DNA of 64,000 nucleotides from Armigeres subalbatus (GCF_024139115.2 NW_026942506.1:558001-622000), one strand, 5' to 3'; positions 22,421 to 33,811 are shown, counted from the first letter of the stretch. Translations and numbers: made by a program. The notes: a model not told the origin generated them from the sequence alone.

Positions 22421-24867
22421 CGGTAAAAATTGTCACTAATTCTAAAACATTGATCATGGAAACTCACAGAAAAAAATGCTGAAAACTAATTAGAGCGCAA
22501 AAAATATAGACGCGGAAAATTACACTATTCTGGGCGGACACGGATCTTTTCCACAAGTTCGCCCCAAATGAATCTATTTCTATAGGATTATGTCAATTCC
22601 TATAGCATAAATCAATTAAAACTGACATAATGCAATGGAAATCGCATACATTCAGGCGATAATATCGTTTAAATTTACGCTCTTTTGACGTTCCTTTATG
22701 TGCATTATTTTCGTGTAAATTTCAACAACTTTTTCTATCTGTGAGGAGAAATATTGTAACAGTTTCCTTCAATTAGCAACGGTCATTTGATATCGACGCG
22801 ATGGGTACGAGGCAGTATAATCTGAGTGCCCAGTGGTGAACCAATCCACTGAACTGATGAAGAGTGATCAAAATGAAATCGATTGATGAGTTTTTGGGCG
22901 GGACAGAGCTGAAAACGGCATGAGTGGGCAGTTGATGTTGGCTCCTGATTTAAGATGCATCTTGAAAAAAGCAAATCGACGTGAAGTTTTTTATACCCGG
23001 AAGCTCCCAGTATACGCACTTTTTATTATGCATCTGGTTGCGAAAGGTGGATTAAAAACCCGTCAGTGAGTTGATGAATGGATCCGAATCATGTTGCGTG
23101 ACATTTTCTGCAATCCATCACCGTTTATCGAGCTGATAACCGACCTCAAGTGCATCGCTGGCCATCGAAACGCCATAGCCACCGCAAGCTGTCCCACTGG
23201 ACCGTTGCCACAAACCCTAAAGTCAAAGACACTACGTCCGCCACCAGCGAGCTGACTGGATTCCACGAGCCTCGAACCAGACGATCTCCAGCAAGCCGCC
23301 ATTCTGTTTCCGAACGCGCACCTCCTGGGATCAATTCCGTGACGTTCGCCAGTTCCAACCCACGCTGTCAGTCCCCTGCGGTATTCAGCGGTATTCAGCG
23401 GTCATCTAGCCGACGATCGGCTCTTGGGGCCACTACCAGTTCTCCCGCTCCGGTACCAGCTGGTCAAAGCTCAGGCCCATGAGAGCATGAGCATGAGCAT
23501 GACTGACCGCCCTCGGTTGCTACTCTGTTATTGCCAGGTCAGCTGTAATTACACAGAGAGCCAACAGATAAAGTTTGGGACTAACATCATCTTCAATGTG
23601 TAAGAACTGGTGACAAATAAGCAATACCAGCGCCGCAGTGTCCGAATGCAGGTCAATTAGGGAAGTGTGGGAAAATAATGACGTGATACTCCTTTGATAG
23701 AAGCCAACGAGTCACTAACGCTTCCACGAGGTATCACTAGGATGTTGGGTATATGGGAAGGGAGTGTAGCAGGTTCGTTTTGGTAAACGGTTTGCCGGGT
23801 GTAGCGTGTAATGATCGATGTTTAGCAACACCTCACCGTAAACTTGAATCGTAACCATTGGCGGCAAACAGTTCAATCGTTGTGTGTGTCTCTTCACCGA
23901 TTCATTTCTTTCGATAATACAGACACGTCAGCTTCGGTGTCGATTAAAAATGGCCAGTGGCATGACCTACAGCCAATAAAACTAAATCATCTACAACAGA
24001 CGACACTCTTATTCTTTTGATCTTTAGATAAAGTCCACTCCGGCATTAATTCGAACAAATAAAAAGTAATGAACTTAACACGTGGAACCACAAATCAACT
24101 TTTTGATAATGGTTGTTATTAGACTAGAGCACACCTTTTCTAATGCTTTGAATAACTAAAAATCAACAAGAGATGAACTTGCTATGTGTAAGAAATGTAT
24201 AAAAATGTGTAAATCATTCATAAAGCAAACAAAAAAAAACAAAACTCAAACATTCGGTTCAAAATTCAATTAAAGTTTATCAGATAACTTACCCCACGAA
24301 TGCAGTCTGCATCCAGCATTTTACCTTACCAAGAACATCCAACAAGGGGTTGCCGGGAAGGTGTGCGTCGGAATAAAGGCTCCGGCGTTAATGGTGATTG
24401 CCGGCCGTTGGGGTTCTCCGCCCGTTCCATGACGATGACCTGCAACTCTTCATTACCTTTGAACTTCTCTACTATGGATGGCCCAAACAGATCGCAACAT
24501 TTTGGTCAGCATTTGTCTGTTCAATCACGCCGTTCAAGAAATCCACTTAACATAATTTCTATACCTACTAAAATTTTGCCAGCAACAAATTCTGCTGACA
24601 GGAAAAACAGTTCGCAAGCCTTGCTACAACGATCTCCACCCGGTCGAAGCTCAGGCCCATAGTGACCGTCTCAGAATAATCTATCGAAGTTCCTGCCTGT
24701 CCGTGCTGTTTGGAGCGTTCCCTCAATCGGAAGATCGCTATCCTCGTCGTCGCTACTCCGTCACCGATCCGTTCCAAAGCCGCCCTTTCGACAGCCCTGC
24801 GAATGGAGCCCGATAAAGTGCTATTTGACCGTAAGTCGCGATATATATTTCCGTGACCCGAAATCTC
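22421..24867. other. Mixed intergenic sequence with two ORFs sharing a 3' end
   Basis: No family recognised. Plus-strand ORFs at 23150-23482 (110 codons) and 24300-24662 (120 codons) differ over most of their length but both finish with a nearly identical end ('agctcaggcccat', reading Gly-(Gln/Arg)-Ser-Ser-Gly-Pro-stop). They may therefore be pieces of one dispersed element rather than host genes. 'gagcatgagcatgagcatga' at 23482 is a short tandem run. Confidence 0.4.
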
Positions 24868-25018
24868 GCCAGCGTCCACGCCCTGAGACCCGGAATCCAA
24901 AAGAGGTCTTCTGCACCACCCAAAGACTGCCGTTGGCTCTAGACCAGTAGTCTGGGGTTTTGCCGGTTTACCTCCGAACCCGAGCTTTTAGGTTCGGGTC
25001 AAAATAAGTCTTATAGGC
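24868..25018 (+). repeat. Dispersed repeat, copy 2
   Basis: Homologous to 12612-12765: 'cctgagacccggaa', 'aagaggtcttctgca', 'ccgttggct', 'tagaccag', 'agtcttata'. At the position of the hairpin in copy 1 there is a different stem (GAACCCGAGC paired around 'tttta' with the GGTTCGGGTC side), so the fold is kept while the bases change. Confidence 0.6.
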
Positions 25019-25610
25019 CGAAAGGGTCATTTGGCGAAAGGATCGTTTGGCCAAGACGGTCATTGGCCGGAACGGTCATTAAGCCGAATAGGAAATTTGG
25101 CCGTAACAGGTCATTTGATAATGAAATTAGGGTGAGAGTGAGACGTCTCAATTCTCATTTTCATTCTCACTTCTCACTGTAAGTGAGAAGCGCAAAGTGA
25201 GTAGTGAGACGTTTCCTCACTTCGCGCTCTTATTTTCACAGTGAAGTAAGAAATGAGCGTTAAGTGAATGGTAAGACGTCTCACTACTCACTTCGCGCTT
25301 CTCACTTTTACAGCGAAGTGATAAATGAGGAGGTGAAGTTAGACGTCTCACTTCTCCTCCTCATTTCTCACTACTTACTGTAAAAATTGGGAAGTGCAGA
25401 AGTGGGTTGTGAGACCTTTCACTACTCACTTCACGCTTCTCACTTTTAAAGTGAGAAATGAGAACGACAATTGAAGTCTCTCTTCTCACTCCTTATTTCT
25501 CATTTTTAAATGACCCTTTCGACCAAATGACTTTCGGCCTAATGGTCTGTTCGGCCATGGTATATTCGGCGACGACTTTCAGCGTAATGGCATTCGGCCA
25601 AAACACAATA
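25013..25610. repeat. Inverted-repeat element: GGCCGAAA arms around a TCTCACT core
   Basis: The left arm (25013-25110) has units like 'ggccgaaagggtcatttgg' and the right arm (25508-25605) carries the same units inverted ('aatgactttcggcctaatgg'). The core (25128-25505) is made of 'tctcacttctcact'-type repeats in both orientations, with repeated 'agacgtctcac' palindromes, so the whole can fold. A related, one-directional TCTCACT tract lies at 59665-59905. Confidence 0.75.
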
Positions 25611-26639
25611 AAACATATATCACTGTGTCCATCTACGAATTAGACCGTAATAATGCTTGCCTGACATGAATGCCACTCAAATGGTAAAATGTCATAAGAT
25701 ATAATATTTAAAATCCATTTTGTCTCCCCCCTCAGTTTTTTTGCCGAAAAATGATATTTTGAGGGCAACAAAATAAAATTCGGATAATTTTGAGGATTTT
25801 CAAAACATTCTTCAACAAATCCGAGGAGTTTTTGATTTTATTCATTTTAATTTATTTTTATTATATAAGGGGGCTTGACCTTTCGAGACTAGTAGGACTA
25901 AAGTCAATTAAATATTTGTAACAGCCTAAATAAAAATAATAATAAATGATAGCATATTTCTGGTTGCTAGCCCAACAAACAATTTAAGCAAAATAAGCTG
26001 ATCTTTACAATGTTGAAAACTCATATGTGAATATGTACAATATGTGAAGATATTGATTTGAAAATGTGATAACCACTTTCCCTTCGATGGGACTCGGCGG
26101 AAAGGAAAGTGGTTTGCCTCAAATCAATATCATATCATATATATGACTAACATTGTAAATTAATATCGAAGTCGGTGGTTTAATCCCGAAATTGGCAATT
26201 AGCTTTGATTGAACTGATTTTTAGTTGAAGAAGCTTATTTTCTCGAATAAGCCTTTTTCACTCTGTCAATTTTATGGGAGCTGGTCTTTTGATTAAAACA
26301 ATAGTGATCACAGTCAATATAGGATAAGAAGAGGAAATTTATTCGACAATCATTACTACAATGAACCGAGCAATCCTCTGCATCTCCATGATTGCCATTT
26401 GAAAGCAAAAGTGGGATAGCTGAGACGATAAAACGCGTTGTGTTTTGCCTGATAAGCGACAGCACATTCCATTTTGTACTCCACACTCCAGTGGGTTATT
26501 TAGAACCGCGTTATTTCCACAGAAACGACGTACTACTAGTGCACGATCATCATGCATAAAATATTCAACTTCAGTGTCTCACAAAAAAAATCCAAGAAAC
26601 ACAAAATCTATCAGATGCCTATAAGATGCTGTAGTGGGT
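25611..26639. other. Intergenic, includes an 86-bp hairpin
   Basis: No gene seen. A two-step hairpin at 26048-26133 pairs 'gatattgatttga' with 'tcaaatcaatatc' and 'aaccactttcc' with 'ggaaagtggtt', around a loop with a tRNA B-box-like 'gagtcccatcgaag' on the minus strand. The rest is AT-rich. Confidence 0.5.
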
Positions 26640-26985
26640 GATGTATCTTTTCAACTGAGTATTCTATTAGCTTGCATGTCTGCCATTGCATGGGCTACAG
26701 ATCTTCGATGAACCTACGCCGAATGGGTATCCTTCTCAATGGACTCTATCCTGGGCCAATCGCTTCCAGTCCTGAACGTTGAGCGCCCTGGTCCTCTTCA
26801 ATGCAAAAGCCATCGTGTACGCAGCCTTCCACGTAGTCTACGCCTCTGTTTCTCTACATATAACTTCGTTTGACGTTCTTCCGGTATACGAACAACGTGT
26901 CCCGCCCACCGTAGTCTGCCGTGATGTATAAGTTTAACAATATCCAGCCCTTTATCACCTGGACAACTCGTGTTCATGCGACGAC
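26640..26985 (-). pseudogene. LINE reverse-transcriptase C-terminal tail
   Basis: On the minus strand the sequence reads 'LRWAGHVVRIPEERQTKL', then 'RRRLRGRLRTRW', then 'NVQDWKRLAQDRVH' and 'EGYPFGVGSSKICS'. This is the typical end of RTE/L1-like reverse transcriptases ('RLRWaGHv.R', 'RGRPrtRW', 'nW...AqDR..W'). At least two frame changes and a stop replace conserved residues. The catalytic core is absent. Confidence 0.8.
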
Positions 26986-27279
26986 AGCAGTACCCCGAAA
27001 GTGATAATTGTTTCTTCAGGGCTCAGTGGTCACAATAAAAAACTCAGTGGACTGTAAACTTAACATCCGCGCTTCGCGACGACTTTATTCAAAACTCAAA
27101 TTTTTGATTCTGACTTCCTGTCCGGTTCGCACTTACCGGAAAAGCAAATTGCAAGAAAAATCAAGAAAACCTAGCTGTCAAAACAACCCGTAGTAGACCT
27201 ATGCTACGGAAAATAACGTTTTACAAAATTTAATTCACTTTTCGGTAAACATTCTCCGGAGCCGGACGCTCACCACCTT

Positions 27280-27600
27280 CTACTCAAATGGTCTTCCTCG
27301 TCAATCGTAGTACAGCTATTTTGTCGTGGCCCGTTTATAAGTTCCGCTGTTGGTTCCGGTCACACGAACGTTGCCATCTTTGCCGGGGTGCGTTGCGACG
27401 ATTCTGCCAAGCTTCCATGTCTGCGGCGAGAACCATTCCTTTAACACCACTATACCTTCGCGCAGAAGTGTCGGGTTTTTACCACTTTCCACGTCGTTTC
27501 AATCCTGTCACATATTCAGCGGACCAACGACGCCAAAATGCCTGTTTTCTCCGCTGAATCAATTGGTATCGGATAATTTTGACTCCTTCAGATCACCATA
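27280..27600 (-). pseudogene. BEL pol C-terminal domain (DUF5641-type)
   Basis: Minus-strand pieces in two frames: 'KQAFWRRWSAEYVTGLKRR' then 'TWKLGRIVATHPGKDGNVR' and 'VTGTNSGTYKRATTK'. These match the BEL/Pao tail pattern (Q.FW.RWs.EYl..Lq.R, then W.lGRv...hpG.DG.vRv). A frame change lies between the two pieces. It follows the integrase block directly, as in intact elements. Confidence 0.8.
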
Positions 27601-27609
27601 GTTAGGCTC

Positions 27610-28270
27610 GGCAATCGCTATTAACTCGCGTCCAACAGGAAAGCCAGGGCTTAAAGCTTGGTAGTCCATGGGATCATCACTTTGTGGGACTATTGGACGT
27701 GAATTAAGAAATCGCTTCTTTGATTTAACAACGTACACATCTCCTCGTACGTCAAGTGCAATTCGTTGAGGTATTTGTTCAGATGACCCTTCACGGATTT
27801 TACCCGGCTTCCCAGAGCCCCCTTGATGCGGTGCCGTGGCGAAATAAACTTCAAGTAGCTACGGGGCTGACAAAATTCCGATATCTTGTTCTCCAGCGTT
27901 TGCGACACCAACAAATCTTTTAATTCCGTCAACTGTCGTTCAGCGCCAACGAAATTTGTGCCGTTGTCGATCGCATTTCGGCGACGTTCCCTCGTCGACT
28001 CACAATCGATGCAAAGCTCCTAGAAATCCGTCTGTCGACAACGAGCTCACCAGTTCTAGATGGATTGCTCTATGCCATACATACGAAACGCAAATAAAGG
28101 CCTTCGAAGCTTGGCCCTCCTTCAACAGCAACGGGCCGGCGTAATCAACGCCAGTTCGAGAAAAAGGTTCCGCGGCAGTCACGCGCACGCTCGTAAATCT
28201 CCCATAAACTGCGCCACTTCCTTCGGTTTCGAGCGGAAACACCCACGCATTTCCGCAACACGCGATTAAT
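27610..28270 (-). pseudogene. BEL integrase core
   Basis: 'GVDYAGPLLLKEG' and 'HRAIHLELVSSLSTDGFL' (28000-28190) are the conserved start of the BEL integrase, with the first catalytic Asp in GVDY. 'DNGTNFVGAERQL' (about 27940-27975) carries the second Asp. The catalytic Glu is visible as 'GLWEAG' at about 27810, but in a different frame from the preceding 'SVKGHLNKYL' block, so a one-base shift separates them. 'LNSRPIVPQSDDPMDYQAL' and 'PGFPVGREL' follow at about 27630-27700. Confidence 0.88.
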
Positions 28271-28279
28271 CGCGCCTCG

Positions 28280-28790
28280 CATTAACTGGCCAGAAATGTT
28301 CGTTCGCAAGCAATCCGTTCAATCCAACGTGCAAATGTTCTCGGTGAATACTCAATCACCATATCAGTGAAGGGCTCTTCTCGGGTAATATCATGAGATG
28401 CTTCTGGTCTCGTGGTAGGTCGGAATGCCAGTTCGGCCTCAACTCTGAGCACTCCTTCACTCTTGTCGTAAATAGGGTTTAAATTCCTGAGCCTTGTACC
28501 GCTGGCCTCGGTTGATGTCTTTAATCTCCTCCTCATAGACAACGTTTTGCACGACCATCTCAACATCAGGCGATAGTCAAGGCCGGACAAATTACCACTT
28601 CGACGTCAACTCCCAATCGCTTCACTCTGCAGTTGTGGATGAACCGTATCACATAACCGAACACTCTTTGCATCTTCCGATAATCACTACAGTTCTGGAT
28701 CACATCATATGAGCGGTGATCATGTACCACGACAACCATCTCTTCAGAAACACTATACATTACTGTCAATGTCCACTTCTTCAAGATTTT
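28280..28790 (-). pseudogene. BEL region between RNase H and integrase
   Basis: 'LRNLNPIYDKSEGVLRVEAE' (28430-28500) corresponds to the conserved 'LnP..de.GvLRvgGRl' block before the integrase zinc finger, and 'RKMQRVFGYVIRFIHNC' (28640-28690) to the 'klLRv.ay..RFi.n' block that follows RNase H. Several stops interrupt it. Confidence 0.75.
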
Positions 28791-28839
28791 GCGTCTCGAC
28801 TTCTTTCAGTATTGTAAAACATCGGACCGTTCCACCAAA

Positions 28840-29120
28840 GTTCACTCTTCATCAGTTCTTCATTGGGACACGAGATCCGCCGGATTGTTCTTTGTACGAA
28901 CATGCTTCCATTCCACATCTGATGTCAGTTCCAAAATCTTCACAACTCGGTTCGTACAAATCCGGCAAGCTTGAGTTAACTCTACCAACACAAACTATCT
29001 CGGAATCGGACTTGAACCACCCGTCGAAGGGTTAGGTTTAGCTTCGCGCACTTTTCATCTGCTTTGCTAAAAACCGCTGCACACAGTTTCAGCCTCGGTA
29101 TCGTCATCTCCATGGCGACC
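28840..29120 (-). pseudogene. BEL RNase H region
   Basis: 'DVEWKHVRTKNNPADLVS' (28862-28922) is the diagnostic BEL/Pao RNase H end ('w.hV.t..NpADl.SRG'), here running into a stop. 'TIPRLKLCAAVFSKADEKCA' with 'RVAME' in front (29040-29115) is the 'SRVAP.k..tIPRLELcAa' block. The 569-bp MITE inserted immediately upstream of this block, separating it from RT. Confidence 0.88.
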
Positions 29121-29689
29121 CGACTAGAAACATAACAGAACTGAACACAATATTAACATATTGTGATATTTATAACTTATTTTGATACAATTTTGTTCTT
29201 TGTAGCCATTATCTTACAAATGTTGTAACAGAATTTTATCATAATATGATTTAAAATGCTCAACACCGAATTGCCTAGGCAATTAAAATATATGTACAAA
29301 TCTCCCAGCCATATAGATATCATAACGCTGATATAATTTGGAAAGATTGCCTTTTGTAATCTTGTTAGTTTCAATTTCTCGAGAAATATTCTTTTCAGAC
29401 AAAAACAAAATTTCTGATTGTTGATCACAATCTGGAGACGTATCACGAACTGTAAATTTGCCACTGCACAGAAACAATATATTTTGTATCTAATTCTGTT
29501 ATAAATTTCTAACAAAATATGTTATTTTATGATAAAATTGTAACAAAATTAAGTTTTTGTTTCCAGTAGTGTAATTTTGATAAAATTTAGATATTTTAAA
29601 ACATCCTGCATATTTCTAACAAATTTTGTTATAAAATTTAGTATAACTATAACATAGGTTGATATAATTTTCATATGACCTTCTAGTCG
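29121..29689. mobile_element. MITE inserted in the BEL element
   Basis: 569 bp, extremely AT-rich, with inverted ends 'cgactagaa' (29121-29129) and 'ttctagtcg' (29681-29689). It has no coding capacity: the ORFs in it are low-complexity. It carries repeated 'taacaaaattttgttataaa' variants. It splits BEL RT from RNase H, so it is younger than the BEL element. No target duplication is clear. Confidence 0.65.
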
Positions 29690-31160
29690 AGGGAGCTTCT
29701 TCCCTTTCCACTCGATTTAACTCCTTTAACGGTGCACTCTCGATTTGCCACAAATTAACCTTACACTCACTACTCCATCAGCATTCACGCTCCGTATATA
29801 CAGCAACCGTAAGCACGTTGAGAGGCATCTGAGAAGCCATGCAGTTCAGCGACCGGATCATTAACCGCAACACACCTCGGAATCTTCATGTTGTTGATTT
29901 CGCACGTTCTTTTCTCAGCTTACTCCAGATTTCAAACTCCTCACTCGAAATCGCGTCATCCCAGTCCACACCATAACTGCATCACCAACACCAGCACCAC
30001 AATTGGGCCAAGATACCGAGAGGATCAAATAATTTTGCTATCTCACTCCCTCGCGTTTCGTTGGAACTCTTGAAGAAATCGCCATTGACGGAACTCGGAA
30101 CAGATTCGTCTTTAACCGGATCCCAAGTCCAAGTGTATTTATCACTCCGTTTACATCCATTAAACAAAGCGGCCGGTATACCTTCTAACAGCATTGGGTC
30201 GTTTTGCACTGTGCAATCTGAATCCGCCCGTTCAACAAACTCTGAAGATCTTCACGTAGCTTTTTGCCTTCTGTCTAGTATTGCCCAGCGCGTCGTCAAC
30301 ATAAAAGCATTTCAGAACGATCTCGCTAGCGTCCGGAAAGCTGTCTCGCTCGTCGTGGGCCATTTGGACCAACGATCTCGTCGCTAAGAAACCAGCAGGT
30401 CCATCCCGTTCTTCTTCTTCCTTCTTCTTATTGGCATTTCCCCACACTGGGAAGAGCCGCCTCGCACTTAGTGTTCTAACACTAAAGTTATTAACTGCGG
30501 GGTTTCTAAGCCAGGTACCATTTTGCATATCATGGGGCTAACACGATGACTTTTATGCCCAGGAAGTCGGAATTTCCAATCCGAAATTGCCTGAACCGGC
30601 CAGGAATCGAACCCAGCCACCCTCAGCATGATGTTGCTTTGCAGCGCGCGTCTTACCCTACGTTACCGCTGCAATTCAGATCCATCAATGGCTGAGATCG
30701 CTCGTCTCGCCATACATCTCTGGTACTTTGTGTTCATCATTTACTTTCACTTGCTCGTACATGCGCTGCACATCGGTCGAGAAAACGTACTTGTGCAGGC
30801 GCCATCGTACAGAATGTCGAACAATGGGCTCTGCACCGCTGGTACTTATCAACACGTCATTTACAACAAGTTGGTCGTTGTTTTCGCGAACGCGTCGAAC
30901 ACCCGCGCAATTTGGTGGTTGAACTGTCGGGCTTCAATATGCAGTGATGGGGCAAATAGTAAGCCCGACCGCGTCCTTCTCGGAATCGTTCAAAATCCTT
31001 GCGTGTCCAAGCCTAATGTAGTCCCTAATAAAATCTCCGTATCTTCGCTTGGTATCGGACACTTCTCCAATCTGGTTTCTAACGCCTTGAACCGCTTTTC
31101 CGCTTACTGCATCCGAGCTCGCCGGATCCTTCACGAAACGGAAGTTTGACAACTACCGCA
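29690..31160 (-). pseudogene. BEL reverse transcriptase, split by a SINE
   Basis: In order on the minus strand: 'AVQGVRNQIGEVSDTKRRYG' and 'DFIRDYIRLGHAR' (30980-31090), 'YLPHHCILKPDSSTTK' (about 30930), then the SINE, then 'GFLATRSLVQMAHDERDSFP' and 'FYVDDALGNT' (30290-30400). YVDD at 30292-30303 is the polymerase active site and both Asp are kept. 'EIAKLFDPLGILA' (about 30010) is the conserved block after the palm. Frameshifts occur around 30000 and 30900. Confidence 0.9.
30410..30671 (-). mobile_element. tRNA-derived SINE (Feilai-like), copy in BEL RT
   Basis: On the minus strand it reads 'gtaagacgcgcgctgcaaag', 'catgctgagggtggctgg', the B box 'ggttcgattcc', 'ctgggcataaaagt', 'gaacactaagtgcgaggcgg', and a 3' tail 'aatgccaataagaagaagg'. 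This is the same family as 47887-48142 and 53369-53828. It sits inside the BEL RT. The name Feilai is from memory of the Aedes family and is unverified. Confidence 0.85.
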
Positions 31161-31740
31161 TCGTCTCCTCGAATATGTGCTCAAAATGCACACTCGTCTA
31201 TCTCCGAAGCTCAATTACCTGCTCGTCAATCATCCAAAAGCGTTTCATCAGCTCGTTCAACTGCTCGTTTTTACTGCTGGTGCGAATCTTAGTAGCCTTG
31301 AATGCTCACAACGCTAGGACATTGCCCACGGGCCCAGCAACCAACCAAAGAAGACTCTCCGCAACCATGGTAATTCAGCCGACATTCGAATCTTGCCAGC
31401 CCGCATCAAATCGAAGAACAGCTCAGCTCCTATCAGCATATCAATCCGACTGGGGTCGAAGAACCTCAGGTCGGCCTTATGTCACTGGAATCGCCAATCC
31501 TTAGCATCGAGTTTCAACGAAGGTGAGCTCCAGTAACGCAGGTACTGAATAATCCAGAAAATTCGGCCCTGTTACTCTCGACTTCACTGTTGCGTTGATC
31601 TTGAACTTCACGGCTGTTTTGTACCATTCACACCGACAATCAGGTGTTCACGTAGCTCTTGCAAACTCAGCACATCACTCATCCTCTCTGAAATAAAATT
31701 TGCCATTGTGCCGGAGTCGAGTATGTTACGGCACTTATGG
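31161..31740 (-). pseudogene. BEL aspartic protease and linker
   Basis: 'CRNILDSGTMANFISERMSD' (31660-31725) contains the retropepsin-type catalytic triplet (DSG at about 31711-31719) in the BEL context 'cRalLDsGSq.nFIse'. 'IDMLIGAELFFDLMRAGKI' and 'ELPWLRRVFFGWLLG' (31330-31450) are the conserved linker before RT. The acidic 'VHFEHIFEETMR' block follows at about 31180. Confidence 0.87.
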
Positions 31741-31929
31741 TTTCCCCTCCAGCATCGATCACGTTCACGATTGCGGTCGCCAGCAATACCTGTTTCTGCT
31801 ACGGCAGTGTGGTGGAAACTTCACATTTCGCCACAGTGCGTGGAACTTGAACACTCCAGAATCAGCAATGGAACCGCTTCGACCTTGTCACCGCTCCATC
31901 CTTGTTCTCGACCTTGTCCTTCGGATGCA

Positions 31930-32480
31930 TCAAGCTGTGATGCTTATTCCTGCAGCCGCACCGCACTTCCGTCGGCCTTGCAATTTGCCGTGCGATGTCC
32001 TCGCTACACAAAAGCATAGACCAAGCTGCTTAGCCTTGCCATAACGACTGTTCACGGTCATCTTTTGAACACCTCGCAAATTTCAACCGAGTGCTCATCA
32101 TTGCAAATGGGACAGAATTCGTCTGAGGAACGGTAGCCGCATGCACTTGCTCATCGTCGGCAGAACACCACTTCGTTGGTTCTCAAGTGTTTGGTCTTAG
32201 GCGGATTTGCAGATCTCACACCGCTCTAACATGTAGCAGCGTTCCCGCAAAAACTTCATGGTTTCCTCATATTCAGGCAGCTGTCCATGTTCCGATGGCC
32301 TCCATGCCCTGCGTGTTTCAGCATCTAATCTGGAGATGACGATCTCAGAGTATCGATTCGGACAATTTGTTTCCATCTTAAGGTTGTGGAATGCAGAGAG
32401 CTCCAATCGTTTCTCACCGTCAAGGGGCCTTCAGTTCAGATCCTCCCTCGCCATGGTTTCACTGCCAGTAGTTGAGTGAT
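31930..32480 (-). pseudogene. BEL gag C-terminus with zinc knuckle
   Basis: 'CPNRYSEIVISRLDAETRRA' and 'QLPEYEETMKFLRERCYMLE' (32210-32390) match the end of BEL gag ('W...l.r.l...l..We......lPt..el..fL..Rc..LE'). 'CPICNDEHSVEICEVF' (about 32090) and a second Cys/His cluster near 31960-32010 are CCHC-type nucleic-acid-binding knuckles. Confidence 0.85.
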
Positions 32481-32489
32481 AGGCCTTGG

Positions 32490-33400
32490 ACCACCGTTCG
32501 GAGATTTTCATTTCTCTGAAAATCCTCACGCTCCATCATGTTGTTGTCATTCGGTGTTTGTTGATCTATGGCCCCTGAGCCTTACCACTAGCGCTTTATC
32601 TAGATAATGCAGTTTGTAGCAGGCGAATCTCAGTCACTTATCCACGATATCCTTGAATCTCCCTAAACTTGTGCCAGCTTTTATAACGGCCGTCAAATGT
32701 CCGCAAAGGGTTTGCTGCACCAAAGGATGGTACAAACTACGCATCTCGTTCTCCTTCGCCTTGCTGGTGAATGCGCTTGAATTCGACCTGCTTCATTTGC
32801 CTTCAGTATCCTGCCTTTGAGCATCATCATGTGCCTGGATCATTTCAGCAAGAGAAATCCGCACGAACTCGTACATCTCCTCGAAATCGTGTGCCTTTCA
32901 AACTCGACTCGCCGCGTTGGGTCAGCGAGATAATCCGATTTTGTAGCGAGTTGCATTGATAGCAGCGATCGTCGTTTCAACATATAGTTTAAGGCAATGA
33001 TAAAGAACTTACCGTGATCCTGGTTCGCGGTTTCGATTGAACGCCGATGCGTTCCACCCTCTGTGCCAATTAGACACTGTTCCAGGGCAAGAACGATTCC
33101 CCTTTCGATATGTTTTTGGCGCGTTGTTCTTTCTTCCGCTTGCACATGGTGGTTAGCGTTGGTGTGACCAACATCAGCTTCTACGCCTTTCGCTACTGTC
33201 TCCCGAGGAGAGCGAATCATAAAACGACCGAAACGGTAGAAGGCGTCGAGAACAAAATTCTTCTTTTCGGGTTTCCGATCGCAACACATACCACTATCAC
33301 TTTTGTCTGGTTCTTTTTAAGCTCAATTTCCCTCACTGATGATGACAAAACTATTGGCTCATCGTGAGCTGTCTTCACTTTCTTCGCAAGAGCGTTCACT
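32490..33400 (-). pseudogene. BEL gag N-terminal part, diverged
   Basis: A 149-codon minus-strand frame (32840-33289) and a smaller one (33217-33399) lie where the N-terminal half of BEL gag should be. They are basic, with no signal peptide or membrane segment. I assign them by position and by continuity with the gag C-terminus, not by a recognised motif. Confidence 0.5.
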
Positions 33401-33811
33401 ACCTTCGGTCGTCAATTTTTCGCACATCAAAATCTTCGCTTCAACACTGTTTTCGATGGACACAGACAGCGATCTTTCAAATATGCCGCCACCCTGCACT
33501 TCACAAAGCTTCTTTTGCTAGTATCGACAAAATGCTTCCGGCACTTTTGTCAACTTTTGACATATACACGGCAACACTCACTTTCTCTCACGGCACCTAA
33601 AAAATGCTCTATACGAACACTTTTTTAAGCGTTGGCGTGTTACATCACCAATCAATATGGCCGTCGACCCTTCACACACAGCAACAAACTCGCTCCCTCT
33701 CACCTGCACTGCACTAGAGAACCTTTCTGAGCCACCGCGTCAACTTTTCTTAAGCACTTTTCCTGTGCTTTGCGATCACTACCAGAGTCAAGACCGCAGT
33801 GCATCCGTGCA

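Larger units (their letters stand above)
27270..33400 (-). mobile_element. BEL/Pao retrotransposon remnant, nearly full length
   Basis: Reading on the minus strand from about 33.3 to 27.3 kb, all BEL/Pao parts occur in the expected order: gag, zinc knuckles, protease, RT, RNase H, integrase and the C-terminal DUF5641-type domain. After removing the MITE (29121-29689) and SINE (30410-30671) the length is about 5.3 kb, right for a complete gag-pol. Many stops and frameshifts make it inactive. I looked for flanking LTRs by eye and did not find a convincing pair, so the LTRs are either too diverged or missing. Confidence 0.88.

Noticed and set aside
28709..29035. Plus-strand ORFs opposite the BEL pol region (also 27288-27601, 30061-30387, 30628-31149, 31700-32044)
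   Set aside because: They are antisense shadows of decayed BEL coding sequence; the recognisable motifs are all on the minus strand.
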